From contig NZ_CP157350.1 of assembly GCF_051045985.1 (NCBI RefSeq), positions 1,364,001 through 1,428,000 on the forward strand: 64,000 bases of DNA, in the 5' to 3' direction. Of this stretch, positions 34,537 through 43,993 are shown piece after piece (position 1 is the stretch's first letter; each line of letters begins with the position of its first letter). The notes under the pieces were generated by a model. The model searched no databases and was not told the DNA's origin. It saw nothing but the letters and a program-made list of their open reading frames with translations. Made by a program: the position numbers and the translations under genes. The stretch is from Scardovia wiggsiae. Its GTDB lineage: Bacteria; Actinomycetota; Actinomycetes; Actinomycetales; Bifidobacteriaceae.

Positions 34537-35608
34537 GGGACAGCTGATACATCGCCGTTACCGTTTAGACCGCCGGCTCGCCCAGGGCGGTATGGGCGAG
34601 GTCTGGAAGGGCCACGATATTGAACTGCGCAGGCCTGTAGCAATCAAGGCTCTGAGAAGCGACCTGTCCGGCGAGAATACGAAACTCCAGCGGCTGCGGC
34701 TCGAAGCGCACAATTCTGCCAACCTTGCGCACCCGAATATTGCCGCGCTCTTTGAATACTATGAAACTGACGGCATCGGCTTTATCATCATGGAATATAT
34801 CCCGAGCCCTTCCCTGTCAGATATCTACAAAGCCAAAGGCTCCATCAGGCCGACCCAGCTGCTGCCGATACTTATCCAGACTGCCCGCGGGCTCCACGTG
34901 GCGCATCTGCATGGGGTCATCCACCGTGATGTGAAACCGGCGAATATTATGGTCTCCCATGAGGGCGAAGTAAAGATCACAGATTTTGGGGTCTCCCATT
35001 CCACGAACCAGGGGCAGATCACACAGGACGGTATGGTCGTAGGGACCGCGCAGTATATATCCCCCGAGCAGGCGCAGGGCGAGCCTGCTACCCCCCAGTC
35101 AGATATCTATTCCCTGGGCGTGGTGGCATACGAAGGGTTATGCGGGCACAGGCCGTTTACAGGACGCACCCCTGTTGATATCGCGGCAGCCCACGTAAAT
35201 TCCCCAGTCCCTCCCCTCCCCGACAGCATTGATCCCCAGCTGAGGGAATATGTTATGCGTATGCTGGCAAAGGATCCGCATGACCGCCCGCGATCCGCCC
35301 TCGAAGTTGCTAAGGAACTGGGCAGGATCGAAAGGCGGATCCTTGACAAGGAAGCCCGTGCCGCTACCGGGGAATTCAACGAGATTACCGGCAATTTCAA
35401 ACTGCGGAGGGTACGCAGCGATATGGTGATCCCCCGGTACTTCATGTTCAAAGACGGGACTATCCTTGATCAGTACGACCACAGGGTGGTTGTCAAACCC
35501 TACGCTTCTAATACGGATCCTGGTACTCTAGGTGCCGGCCCTACAGGTGAATCCGGTATGCATATTGACCGCAATAATGACAGCAACACTAAGGAAGATG
35601 CACAATGA
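34523..35608 (+). CDS. pknA: PknA-like Ser/Thr protein kinase, cytoplasmic
   Basis: 361 residues. Complete kinase domain (about 13-270): GGMGEVWKG loop, VAIKAL Lys, HRDVKPANIM catalytic loop, DFGVS, GTAQYISPEQ. Unlike Mycobacterium PknA there is no membrane helix after the domain; the tail is polar with FNEITGNFKLRR and FMFKDGTILDQYD segments. It therefore should act in the cytosol or by binding PknB. It starts within pbpA and ends four bases inside pknB. Confidence 0.92.
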   Translation: MKLVEGQLIHRRYRLDRRLAQGGMGEVWKGHDIELRRPVAIKALRSDLSGENTKLQRLRLEAHNSANLAHPNIAALFEYYETDGIGFIIMEYIPSPSLSDIYKAKGSIRPTQLLPILIQTARGLHVAHLHGVIHRDVKPANIMVSHEGEVKITDFGVSHSTNQGQITQDGMVVGTAQYISPEQAQGEPATPQSDIYSLGVVAYEGLCGHRPFTGRTPVDIAAAHVNSPVPPLPDSIDPQLREYVMRMLAKDPHDRPRSALEVAKELGRIERRILDKEARAATGEFNEITGNFKLRRVRSDMVIPRYFMFKDGTILDQYDHRVVVKPYASNTDPGTLGAGPTGESGMHIDRNNDSNTKEDAQ

Positions 35609-37644
35609 GTATGTTTATTCCCCAGTCCCTCGCAGGCGGACGGTATACGGTTGGAGAGCTCATCGGCCATGGCGGGATGGCGCAGGTCCATATAGGCACT
35701 GACACCCGCCTGGGACGTACCGTTGCTATCAAGATAATGCGCAGCGACCTCGCCGAGGACAGCATTTTCCTTACCCGCTTCCGCCGCGAAGCCCGTGCTG
35801 TGGCACAGCTAAACAACCCTAATATCGTTTCTATCTATGATTCAGGCGAAGAACAGCTGGAAGATGCTGCAGGCAACACGGTACAGGTCCCGTATATCGT
35901 TATGGAATACATCAAGGGGCAGACCCTCCGGGATATCATTCAGGTCAATGGCTCGCTGAGCCCGCAGGATGCTGAGCAGGTAATGATCGGCGTATTGAAT
36001 GCGCTTGATTATTCACATCGCATGGGGATAATCCACCGTGATATCAAGCCTGGGAATATTATGATCAGCGACCAGGGCACAGTTAAGGTCATGGATTTCG
36101 GGATCGCCAGGGCGATGGATGATTCGTCGGCCACAATGACGCAGAACCAGGGCGTTGTAGGGACCGCACAGTACCTGAGCCCGGAGCAGGCCCGCGGTGA
36201 GCAGGTAGGGGCAAAATCTGACCTGTATTCCGCGGGGTGCGTACTCTATGAAATGCTTACCGGGAAACCGCCTTTCACTGGAGATTCTGCCGTAGCAATC
36301 GCATACCAGCACGTTTCAGAAACGGCAACACCAATCAGCACGCTCATCCCCGGGCTCGATAAGCGCTGGGATTCTATCGTTGCCAAGGCAATGGCAAAAG
36401 ATACAGAGAACCGGTATGCCGATGCCGCGGCTTTCCGGCAGGATATCGTGACACTTGCGCATGGCGGTATGCCGATCGCAGCAAACGCACATCCCTTGAC
36501 AGACCTGTCGAAAACTTCGCAGGCACAGGATGTTCCGCAGACCGCCGCAATGCCTCAGGCCTCAGTAGAGCAGACCAGCACCCTTTCTACAGGATCCCTT
36601 CCCGCGGCATACGGCCCTGCCGCAGCCGACAGCGCTTCCGGCGCAGCAGCAGGGACCAGCACGCGGGCCCTGGCGAGGAAAGAGGAGCAGGATAAGAAAA
36701 AGCGCCGCAACATTATTATCATCAGCGTGATCCTTGGGATCGCAGCACTGGCTGCTATTATGTTCGGCATCTGGTTTGTCTATAATTCGCAGAATAACCT
36801 TGTCAGCGTCCCCACTATCGATTCAAGCATGTCTGCTTCAACGGCAAAAGAGACTATCGAGTCTGCCGGGCTGCATTTCCAGCAGGAGACAGACGATAAC
36901 TCATCGGAACCGCGCGGGACTTTTACCCGGCAGGATCCTACAGGGGGTACCCGCGTAGCAAAAGGCAGCACTGTCCGCGTATGGTTCTCTTCCGGCCCTA
37001 GGGCCCGGACGATACCAAATGTCAAAGGGATGACACAGCAGGCAGCTACCTCAGCCCTTACTTCAGCAGGGTTCAAAGTGTCATCAGTGGCTACTGAAAA
37101 TTCTGCGACTGTAGAAAAAGACCATGTTACGCGCACGGACCCTGCGTCAGGGACCCAGCAGCCTCAGGGCACTTCAGTCATACTGTATATTTCTACCGGC
37201 CAGACTACAGTGCCGACAGGCCTTGTCGGCAAGCCACGAAACGAAGCTGTCCGCCAGCTCAACAACAACGGATTCAATACTAATATCATGCCGGAGAATT
37301 CAGATTCCGTAGCTGCAGGGAATGTTACCCGGGTAGACCCGGCAGAGGGGTCGACCGTTTCACAGGGGGCAACTATTACGGTGTATATTTCTTCCGGCCC
37401 TAAGATGATCGACACCCCGTCCCAGAGCAGCCTCAGCAGCTATGCGGAGAAAGGCTCGAATCTTGAATCATACCTGAGGGAAAAGCTAGGTTTCACAAAC
37501 GTAACGATCAGCGGGAACAGTAACGACCCTGTTGATACTGTGACCTTCGGCGGGAAGAAGCTGGAGAATATCTCCGATTCGCAGATCGCTTCAAATACCC
37601 CTATCGTGATCACTACAGGGTCTGCCCCTGATCCTGAGAATTAG
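35605..37644 (+). CDS. pknB: PknB-like Ser/Thr kinase with PASTA domains
   Basis: 679 residues. Kinase domain (about 12-275: GHGGMAQVHIG, VAIKIM, HRDIKPGNIM, DFGIAR, GTAQYLSPEQ); juxtamembrane linker; membrane helix (about 366-392); three clear PASTA repeats (ending RVWFSSGP, ILYISTGQ, TVYISSGP); and a divergent C-terminal segment. PASTA domains sense muropeptides or lipid II and the kinase phosphorylates division proteins. It overlaps the convergent sortase gene by four bases. Confidence 0.96.
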   Translation: MSMFIPQSLAGGRYTVGELIGHGGMAQVHIGTDTRLGRTVAIKIMRSDLAEDSIFLTRFRREARAVAQLNNPNIVSIYDSGEEQLEDAAGNTVQVPYIVMEYIKGQTLRDIIQVNGSLSPQDAEQVMIGVLNALDYSHRMGIIHRDIKPGNIMISDQGTVKVMDFGIARAMDDSSATMTQNQGVVGTAQYLSPEQARGEQVGAKSDLYSAGCVLYEMLTGKPPFTGDSAVAIAYQHVSETATPISTLIPGLDKRWDSIVAKAMAKDTENRYADAAAFRQDIVTLAHGGMPIAANAHPLTDLSKTSQAQDVPQTAAMPQASVEQTSTLSTGSLPAAYGPAAADSASGAAAGTSTRALARKEEQDKKKRRNIIIISVILGIAALAAIMFGIWFVYNSQNNLVSVPTIDSSMSASTAKETIESAGLHFQQETDDNSSEPRGTFTRQDPTGGTRVAKGSTVRVWFSSGPRARTIPNVKGMTQQAATSALTSAGFKVSSVATENSATVEKDHVTRTDPASGTQQPQGTSVILYISTGQTTVPTGLVGKPRNEAVRQLNNNGFNTNIMPENSDSVAAGNVTRVDPAEGSTVSQGATITVYISSGPKMIDTPSQSSLSSYAEKGSNLESYLREKLGFTNVTISGNSNDPVDTVTFGGKKLENISDSQIASNTPIVITTGSAPDPEN

Positions 37645-38870
37645 CCTACATAATTCGAAGTCAGCTGAAGGAACGGCAGGTTCTGCGCCATCCATGGGTA
37701 TCCCCATTGGAAGAATACCGCTATAAGTGTTGCACACAGCAGCAGTACAAGGATTATACGCACCGGGAGCGGCCCCGGCTGTATCCGGGTAAGCCAGCCA
37801 TAAAGGCTGAACACGGGGCGCTTCTCTTTTGCCGTACCCAGGTACTTCCTGACTCCGCGGTAGCGCCACACGGCGAGCGCCGCCAGATAGACTACCGCGT
37901 ATGAAAGCAGGGAAGCGAGGGCGATATGCGACATATCAGGAGGAAGCACCGTGGTGCCTTCTTCCTGGGCAAATACGACCTGGCCGTCACGCGCTTTTGA
38001 AGCCAGCTCCTTCGGGACACCTTCTGAAACGCGCGACCAGGATACCAGTTTCCCGTAGGCGATCCAGCGGTGCGCTGCAGTGATATATGCGTACCGCGGT
38101 TCGCAGGTGGTCAGCGTTATCAGGCGTTCGGTCGGCTTCTGCCCGGGATGGTTGGGGACGGGTTCAATCACGCCCACATTCTCGGGGTCTACTATCTCGT
38201 GGTTCGTATATTCATACACATACCAGTAATTCTGCGTACGGAGGACAATCTTATCCCCTGGCTTGAAATCATCAATATGCGCCAGCGGCTCGCCATACCC
38301 GGCACGGTGCCCGGCTACCGCAAAATTGCCGATCGCCCCGGCCTTCTGAGACTCGGAATAATGCCCCAGCCCATGCATATTGAGCTGCTGGATATCTGTC
38401 CCCTCAACAATATTGCGCACCCATTTCGCACCAAAACGGGGTATATATATCTTGGACATTATTTTGCTCGTCTGGTACTTTCCCTCCTCAAGGGGGGTGG
38501 TGCTGACCGGATTGGCCTTGGCGATCCTGTATGTATTATCGCTTGACTTGGCAGAAGTCCATGACGATGTCTGTACTTCATCATCACTGGCCTGCGTCCG
38601 CTGCGACATAACACCGGTCCACCACATCTGCCACGCAAGATAAAAACCGACTATCACTGCAAGAGTAATAAGGACCTCGCCAATAACCCCGGCGACAGCG
38701 GAAACAGTACGTTTTGATGAGACGGTGCGTGCGGAACGATGGGAACCGGATACGCGATGGCCGTCCGCCTGCGAAGCATTGGCGGTATCAGCTGACGGAT
38801 CGCCGATTACAGACTCAAAGCCTGTACCGGCATCTGCGGCGCTGTCCATCTGTGGTGTATTATCAGTCAT
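37641..38870 (-). CDS. Class E-type sortase
   Basis: 409 residues. N-terminal polar part, membrane helix (about 58-82: VAGVIGEVLITLAVIVGFYL), sortase domain with His in AVAGHRAGYG (near 188), catalytic Cys in TLTTCEPRYAY (near 257) and Arg in HRWIAYG/SRV region, then two or three C-terminal helices. TLTTC and the position beside the pknB cluster match the actinobacterial class E housekeeping sortases, which usually recognise LAXTG. No such substrate is visible in this window. Confidence 0.9.
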   Translation of the reverse strand: MTDNTPQMDSAADAGTGFESVIGDPSADTANASQADGHRVSGSHRSARTVSSKRTVSAVAGVIGEVLITLAVIVGFYLAWQMWWTGVMSQRTQASDDEVQTSSWTSAKSSDNTYRIAKANPVSTTPLEEGKYQTSKIMSKIYIPRFGAKWVRNIVEGTDIQQLNMHGLGHYSESQKAGAIGNFAVAGHRAGYGEPLAHIDDFKPGDKIVLRTQNYWYVYEYTNHEIVDPENVGVIEPVPNHPGQKPTERLITLTTCEPRYAYITAAHRWIAYGKLVSWSRVSEGVPKELASKARDGQVVFAQEEGTTVLPPDMSHIALASLLSYAVVYLAALAVWRYRGVRKYLGTAKEKRPVFSLYGWLTRIQPGPLPVRIILVLLLCATLIAVFFQWGYPWMAQNLPFLQLTSNYVG

Positions 38871-38894
38871 TTCTTATCCTCCGCATCGATCCCT

Positions 38895-39707
38895 TTAATC
38901 GTTCCTTCTGCCTGCTGCCCCAACTGCAGCAGCATACTTTAAAGTCTGCGTAGTTGCTACAGTTTTACTGAACCGCAGCTTCGTTTCCTTTTTAACATCA
39001 AATCCGAGGCCATCAGCCTTCACATACTCTTTATATATCCGGACAGCCTTGGAGGAATCCAGGGCTGCACCCAGCCTGTCCGAATCGCCGATAGCAGAGA
39101 TGGTGTAAGGCGGAGCATACTGCTTACCGTCAAGGAGCAGCACATTCCCCACGCATCTCACAACTGTTGACATATTGACACGCTGTCCCTGGATGGTCAT
39201 CGCTTCGGCTCCCCCTGACCACAGGGCGTTAACGACAGCTTCAATATCCTGCTGGTGCACAACGTAATCATTGACATTATCGCCGGCGCCGGCCCCTGCA
39301 TCGCCATTCTGGGTGCGCTGTTCCCACAGCGGGGAATCATCCAGGGTAACAGTGATCCCAGGCCCCTCAATCGCGGGGGACACAGCCTTTGACTCGCTGG
39401 ACGTATTATCAGTCCCTGTTTCTGCCGATGATCCGGAGGCGAGGTTCTTGCGCAGCACATCAATTTGGCCGGTAAGGGATTTTATATCCCCGGTCAGGGC
39501 GGTCACACGCTGTCCGCGCCGGGCAAGAAGCTCCTGGGTATTTGTGCTGGGTACATAATCAGCATTCGACTGGAGGTTGACAATAAAAATCCAGCCTACC
39601 AGAGAAAAAATCAGGACTGTGATAAGTGAAGAATACCATGGTTTTCTAGGTGCGCGATGGCTGGACGCACGCTCCTGGCGGCGCCCATCTCTCCTTAAAA
39701 ATACCAT
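38895..39707 (-). CDS. DUF881 family membrane-anchored protein
   Basis: 270 residues. Basic N-terminus, one membrane helix (about 27-46: SSLITVLIFSLVGWIFIV), a coiled coil (NTQELLARRGQRVTALTGDI), then the DUF881 domain with GPGITVTLDDSP, VNDYVVHQQDIEAVVNALW and GAEAMTIQGQR. The family is always near crgA and division genes in actinobacteria; its role is unknown. It precedes the sortase gene by 24 bases; AGGAGCG lies before its ATG. Confidence 0.92.
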   Translation of the reverse strand: MVFLRRDGRRQERASSHRAPRKPWYSSLITVLIFSLVGWIFIVNLQSNADYVPSTNTQELLARRGQRVTALTGDIKSLTGQIDVLRKNLASGSSAETGTDNTSSESKAVSPAIEGPGITVTLDDSPLWEQRTQNGDAGAGAGDNVNDYVVHQQDIEAVVNALWSGGAEAMTIQGQRVNMSTVVRCVGNVLLLDGKQYAPPYTISAIGDSDRLGAALDSSKAVRIYKEYVKADGLGFDVKKETKLRFSKTVATTQTLKYAAAVGAAGRRND

Positions 39708-39876
39708 ATCGCTCCTAAATACCCAACGTTATGCAGCTGCTTATATACCAGTTTATACGAACATGTCGATTCACGTATCCTCTCTTCTCTTCCAGTATAA
39801 CCACTAGAATGATCTGAGGTATTTAACAGGAACGGTGATCCCCGAGGAATCACGTTTTGTCAGTTAAGGAGAAAGC

Positions 39877-40512
39877 ATGACTGACGCTAACAGCGACAAC
39901 ATCGTTGAGGACAAAGAAACCGCTGAAGCCATCGAAGAAGCAGACAGCAGCGCTGATAACGGCGGCGCTCAAAAGGCTGCTGACAGCAGTGATGCTGCAG
40001 ACCGCAGAAGCGCAGACAGCGATACCGCCGGTGAGGATGCTGAAAAAGAAACTGCCGAGGACAAAGACGAGGTATCCGGCGATGAGGAGGACGGGAGCGA
40101 CACTGATACCGGCACCGATAACGGCAGTGGCAGCAAAAAAACGCGCGGCCTTTTCGGACGCGGCAAGAAGAAAGGTTACGAGTTCAAGCCTGAAAATCCT
40201 GAGGCTGTTGAAGCTGCAATGAAGCGTCTGGAAAACGGTATGAACAGCGATAATATGACACCGCAGATGGAGCGCATAGCCAAACGCCAGGAAGACGAAA
40301 CACGGCGCGTGGAAAAAGCTATCGAAAATACCAAGTCTAACCCTGCGTGGCTTGTGCCGCTCTTCAGCACACTTCTGATCCTCGGCCTCCTGTGGGTCGT
40401 AGTATTCTATCTCACCCACCAGTACCCGATCCCCGCAATCGGCAACTGGAACCTGGCTGTTGGCGCAGGTATCTCCTTTATCGGCTTTATCCTCCTGATG
40501 TGGTGGGAGTAA
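39877..40512 (+). CDS. crgA: CrgA-like division protein with long acidic N-terminus
   Basis: 211 residues. The C-terminal third is CrgA: NPAWLVPLFSTLLILGLLWVVVFYL, then QYPIPAIGNWNLAVGAG and a second helix ending MWWE. CrgA recruits PBPs and stabilises the divisome at FtsZ. The N-terminal 95 residues are an unusually long, Asp/Glu/Ala/Ser-rich extension, about twice the usual protein length. AAGGAG precedes the ATG. A minus-strand open frame across it has no coding character. Confidence 0.92.
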   Translation: MTDANSDNIVEDKETAEAIEEADSSADNGGAQKAADSSDAADRRSADSDTAGEDAEKETAEDKDEVSGDEEDGSDTDTGTDNGSGSKKTRGLFGRGKKKGYEFKPENPEAVEAAMKRLENGMNSDNMTPQMERIAKRQEDETRRVEKAIENTKSNPAWLVPLFSTLLILGLLWVVVFYLTHQYPIPAIGNWNLAVGAGISFIGFILLMWWE

Positions 40513-40515
40513 CTT

Positions 40516-40959
40516 TTGAAACCGCGCGTTGACCACATTCACATTACAGTGGAAGATCTCGGACGCGCAGAAAAGTTCTATGACAGGCTGCTGCCTCTGC
40601 TCGGCTTTGATACCAAGCTGAAAGAGACTGATCGGGTACCTGGACATGAGTACAAGATCATAGAGTATCACCATAACCTTATTTCCATAGGATTGGTAAA
40701 TCAGCGGAAAGCCTACAGCAGGGAGAAGCCGAGCCGGAGGAAGGCAGGGGCGCTGCATCATCTGGCTTTTCATGCTGAAAACCGTGAAGAAGTGGATGCT
40801 GTGTATGAGGAAGTAAGGAAGCTGCCGACAGAAATTATCCATAAGCCGCAATACTACCCTGATTATTGCCCGGATTATTATGCTTTCTTTTTTAAGGATT
40901 CCGAAGGCATCGAATACGAAATCACGAGTTTTGACAGGAACAGATATTTTCCAGCATAG
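40516..40959 (+). CDS. VOC (glyoxalase/bleomycin-resistance fold) protein
   Basis: 147 residues: VDHIHITVEDLGRAEKFYDR and ALHHLAFHAENREEVDAVYE form the two beta-alpha-beta-beta-beta modules, with metal-type His/Glu positions and FFKDSEGIEYEI at the end. Possible glutathione-independent lyase or dioxygenase; substrate unknown. TTG start, three bases after crgA, so probably co-transcribed with it. Confidence 0.85.
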   Translation: MKPRVDHIHITVEDLGRAEKFYDRLLPLLGFDTKLKETDRVPGHEYKIIEYHHNLISIGLVNQRKAYSREKPSRRKAGALHHLAFHAENREEVDAVYEEVRKLPTEIIHKPQYYPDYCPDYYAFFFKDSEGIEYEITSFDRNRYFPA

Positions 40960-40972
40960 ATGAATAATCAAG

Positions 40973-41010
40973 TAACTCATGTATGCAGGAACTGCCGCAG
41001 GCATGAGTTA
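40973..41010. terminator. Inverted repeat between convergent genes
   Basis: TAACTCATG (40973-40981) and CATGAGTTA (41002-41010) pair around a 20-base loop between the VOC stop and the convergent pseudogene stop. No T tract; possible bidirectional terminator. Confidence 0.45.
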
Positions 41011-41016
41011 AGGCTA

Positions 41017-41735
41017 CTATTGCTGTGCACCGGCTGTGTTCTTATTATCGACCCCCTTCTGCACCTCATCAGTCAGACGTTGCAGCTCATCTGCCGCCTT
41101 AGCCGCACGGCCTATATTATCCATAGTCACATTTCTATTGATCCACACGGAAGCAAGTTTGAGCATACGGGTTTTACTATCGCTGTCCGGCGCACTATTC
41201 AAGCTGTTGGCACGGTTAACTAGATCTTGCAAGCGTATACTTATCTCACCTACTTTAGCGGACAGTTTACTTATATACAGCAGTTTAAGTTCTTCCGTTT
41301 CTTTACCGATTATCCTTGTACCTACAAGGTACGCGATCCTGTTTTGCGGATGCTGGTCATCTGCAGACTATCTACACCGGTTTTAAGTTCGTCGTCATCA
41401 GCTACAGGGGAAACCTGTATCTGCTTAATAAGGATCGCAGCTTCAATTTTTGCCTGAGCATACTTTAGCTGGGCCCGGCTGGTCCGCCGTTTAATATCCT
41501 CTTTAACCTGTCTGATTTCCTGCTCATGCCGTGAACGTATTATAAAGTTCTTCGCACCCACACCGATAAGTGCCAGTATGGCAACGATTGCGATACCTGC
41601 AATGATGAGTTTTTTCTTTGACGGCAGGCGTGCAGGTTCACGGGTCTGCGCGGGATGGCCTAAATGTTCATCCTCAAATATGCCATCGGCATCATCGGCA
41701 GACATGTTACCCGTAACAAAACTATTATCAGCCAT
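41017..41735 (-). pseudogene. Frameshifted single-pass membrane protein
   Basis: Two adjacent frames read as one gene. The first (41735 to about 41346) encodes a polar start, a membrane helix (KKLIIAGIAIVAILALIGVG) and a charged helical region. A stop would come at 41322. In the next frame the reading continues without interruption as RIAYLVGTRIIGKETEELKL and then to NKNTAGAQQ and the stop at 41017. The frames join at a run of four A on the minus strand (41342-41345); restoring a fifth A gives one protein of about 239 residues. AGAAAGGGG precedes the ATG. The family is not recognised. It could be a real inactivation, polymerase slippage or a sequencing error. Confidence 0.75.
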
Positions 41736-42239
41736 TAGCTGCCCCTTTCTCTACTGCAGTGAAATCAAACCCTGCAATCTGTTTCTGCGAATACTCAGAT
41801 TCTTTGACAGGCGTGTACCATTGCGGCAAATAGGACGGATATGCGCAAAATCCCTATCGGGAATGTAACCTTATTATACAAATTAGATGGGAGTACCAGA
41901 AACTGGAGAAACAACCTTATCCCCGCATATTACAAATGCTCAGAGGATAAGGGCGGACAGCTCAGCACTACCCGCCCCAATCAGCTTCTCCTTATATTCC
42001 AATAGCCATGATCGTTTATTCCGCATCTGCCTTATCAGCGGCAAGGATGTCTTCAAGCTTCAAGTCCCGTGGTCTACCTCATTGATCTGACAGACATCTG
42101 AAACCTAACAAGCACAAATATACTCTTAATCCTCAGAGGGCGCGCAGCATATTAAATATTTTTAACTGATTTTGCTGGGCTCACAATCAGTTAACACAAT
42201 CAATAGATCAAGATAGGGAATACTACCGGCTTCCCCCCC
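41736..42239. other. Intergenic region with hairpin and possible gene end
   Basis: About 500 bases. A hairpin CCTTATCC/GGATAAGG (41915-41952) is followed on the minus strand by TTGTTTC, a likely terminator. Just upstream of it on that strand, 42016-42078 is open for 20 codons ending LEDILAADKADAE-stop, which looks like the C-terminus of a lost gene; in-frame stops lie before it. A run of eight C reaches the rhomboid stop codon. Confidence 0.4.
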
Positions 42240-43148
42240 CTACACCAGCCGCGGGCCTAAAAGCCCGAAAACCAGCCAGAGCACAACAAGCGCTGCGGAC
42301 AACGCACTGCCGTAGATCCACATCCGCCTGCCGATGCTTTTAGCGCGGAGAGCCGGCAGCCCTGACGTCATAAGCCAGGCCAGGAAAGCCCCTGCAGCAG
42401 CCCCGCCTATATGGGCCTGCCACGCTACCCTTCCAAACATCATAGGGACGATCAGCACAAGCCCCAGGAAAATGATAAGGGCCAGATTGTTTGAACGCAT
42501 CCCTGTTTGCATCCCCGATCGCACGCCCATTTTTGCTGAAGCCACTATCGCCGCGCCGAACAGCCCGAATATCGCGCCACTCGCACCGAGTACGGCCTCG
42601 AAATTCCCCGAACCGAAATACGTCCACCAGATAACATACGTAACAGATCCGGCAAACCCGCTTATAAGATACAATGCGAGGAATTCCCAGTGCCCCAGCA
42701 GCCGTTCCAGCATCATCCCGCCAATATACAGTGAGATCATATTGAAGAGGATATGGCTTGGATCCGGCACTGCATGCAGGAACAGATTAGTCAGCATAGT
42801 CCAGGGGCGGCTGAAAGACAAACTGGGGATCAGCTCAGCATAGGACGCTGCTGATTCCAGAGCCTGTCTGCTGATGAAATACATGATCTCCTCAACAGCC
42901 CATATCAGCGTACACAACGCAATAAGGATCACCGTAATATTGGTGCCGCCGTTTTCCCAGTCATACTTCCACTTCCGCAGGCGCACCTTGCGCTCAAAAC
43001 TGCGCTGGCCCTTGTCCGGCCTGGGCGATCCCGGAAACCATCCATTGCCGCCAGTACGCGGACCGCTCGACGGTTCCTGATACGGATTACCGTTGTTCCG
43101 CACCATTACTGTCCTTCCTGCGATACTTCCTGCCTTATTTTTCACCAT
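42240..43148 (-). CDS. Rhomboid intramembrane serine protease
   Basis: 302 residues. Six or seven membrane helices; HILFNMISLYIGG in helix 2, catalytic Ser in GASGAIFGLFG (near 188) and catalytic His in QAHIGGAAAG (near 242). N-terminal 65 residues are cytosolic, basic and Pro/Gly-rich. GGAGGC before the ATG at 43148 is a good site; a second ATG at 43106 also has GGAAGGAC. The frame stays open for about 35 Gly/Ser-rich codons upstream of 43148 but has no ATG, GTG or TTG there. Rhomboids next to crgA are usual in actinobacteria. Confidence 0.93.
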   Translation of the reverse strand: MVKNKAGSIAGRTVMVRNNGNPYQEPSSGPRTGGNGWFPGSPRPDKGQRSFERKVRLRKWKYDWENGGTNITVILIALCTLIWAVEEIMYFISRQALESAASYAELIPSLSFSRPWTMLTNLFLHAVPDPSHILFNMISLYIGGMMLERLLGHWEFLALYLISGFAGSVTYVIWWTYFGSGNFEAVLGASGAIFGLFGAAIVASAKMGVRSGMQTGMRSNNLALIIFLGLVLIVPMMFGRVAWQAHIGGAAAGAFLAWLMTSGLPALRAKSIGRRMWIYGSALSAALVVLWLVFGLLGPRLV

Positions 43149-43477
43149 ACTTTTGCCTCCGATACCGTCGTAGCTGCCGCTGCTGCCGATCCCGTTTCCT
43201 TGCGTATACGCGCTGCTGATGCCGCGGCTGTCCGCATATCCATACAGAGAATTTTACCGCAAAGGGCTAAGTACAAAAGGCTAAGAAGAAGGCGCGGCCA
43301 TCCCCTGCTATTTCGACACGCCGCGACACGCCTTTATTAACAAGGGTTAATTTCTGCAAAGATAAAAATTCAGGGCAATATCGGCGTGTTATTACGCATT
43401 CGCCACAAAATAAGAATAGAATAGTGGTATTGATGCAAAGGATGATCCTTACGCATCCCTTACAGAAAGGAGCCCTT
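43149..43477. other. Intergenic region between rhomboid and small membrane protein genes
   Basis: 329 bases, divergent promoter region. It contains a tandem CGACACGCCG/CGACACGCC near 43315-43332 and two near-copies of AAGGCTAAG at about 43264-43290. No gene with start signals is seen. Confidence 0.4.
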
Positions 43478-43696
43478 ATGGACGAACGCAAGTCCGGAAG
43501 CGGCTGGAAGTTTTTCGCATTGATTTTCGGCGCTCTGTTAGCCGGATTAGTTGGCTTTTATATCTACAAGCAGCAGAACCCTGAGTACGATCCATGGGAG
43601 GAGCCATGGGAGAACAGCTCATCACCTGTCGAACTGGATCTTGACCATGAAGAGGAAAACGAAGCTGCTGAAGAGATCCAGGAAAAAACTGAATAG
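43478..43696 (+). CDS. Small membrane protein with acidic tail (DLW-39-like)
   Basis: 72 residues. Start at the ATG at 43478, after AGAAAGGAG. One membrane helix (FFALIFGALLAGLVGFYIY) followed by KQQNPEYDPWEEPWENSS and a Glu-rich tail. The helix plus DPWxE motif resembles the small actinobacterial DLW-39 proteins. Function unknown. A strong terminator follows. Confidence 0.7.
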   Translation: MDERKSGSGWKFFALIFGALLAGLVGFYIYKQQNPEYDPWEEPWENSSSPVELDLDHEEENEAAEEIQEKTE

Positions 43697-43788
43697 TCAG
43701 GCGAACTTCTTCAGTACCAGTTCAGTACTGGTTAGTCCCCTGCCGGGGGCTAGAGGCCAAAGATAAGTAATATAATCACATTAGATAC

Positions 43789-43831
43789 AGTTTGGGGCTG
43801 CCCTCTATAGAGGGCAGCCCCAAACTTTTTA
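43789..43831 (+). terminator. Very strong intrinsic terminator
   Basis: A perfect 19-pair stem (AGTTTGGGGCTGCCCTCTA and its complement, 43789-43826) followed by TTTTT. It separates the plus-strand small membrane protein gene from the convergent glycogen phosphorylase gene. A smaller hairpin, TAGTCCCC/GGGGGCTA, lies at about 43733-43752. Confidence 0.92.
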
Positions 43832-43993
43832 TCATCTGCCAGCCATCCTGATACCAGCTCAATTCCAAGCAGCCGGTACCAGAACAGCATCAGCAGGCTG
43901 CACCCGCAAAACTAGCCGCCCGCACCCACAGGCAGGGGCAGATACCCCATGCAGGCAAAGTTGCCACCAAGGATGCCTGGCCTCTGCCTGCTG

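Noticed and set aside
39850..41004. 384-codon minus-strand open frame
   Set aside because: It lies opposite crgA and the VOC gene, both with clear motifs; its product is Leu/Phe/Cys-rich without family features.
41338..41350. Programmed -1 ribosomal frameshift
   Set aside because: The bases CGCAAAACAGG do not make an X XXY YYZ heptamer in the right frame; a single-base deletion in the A run explains it more simply.
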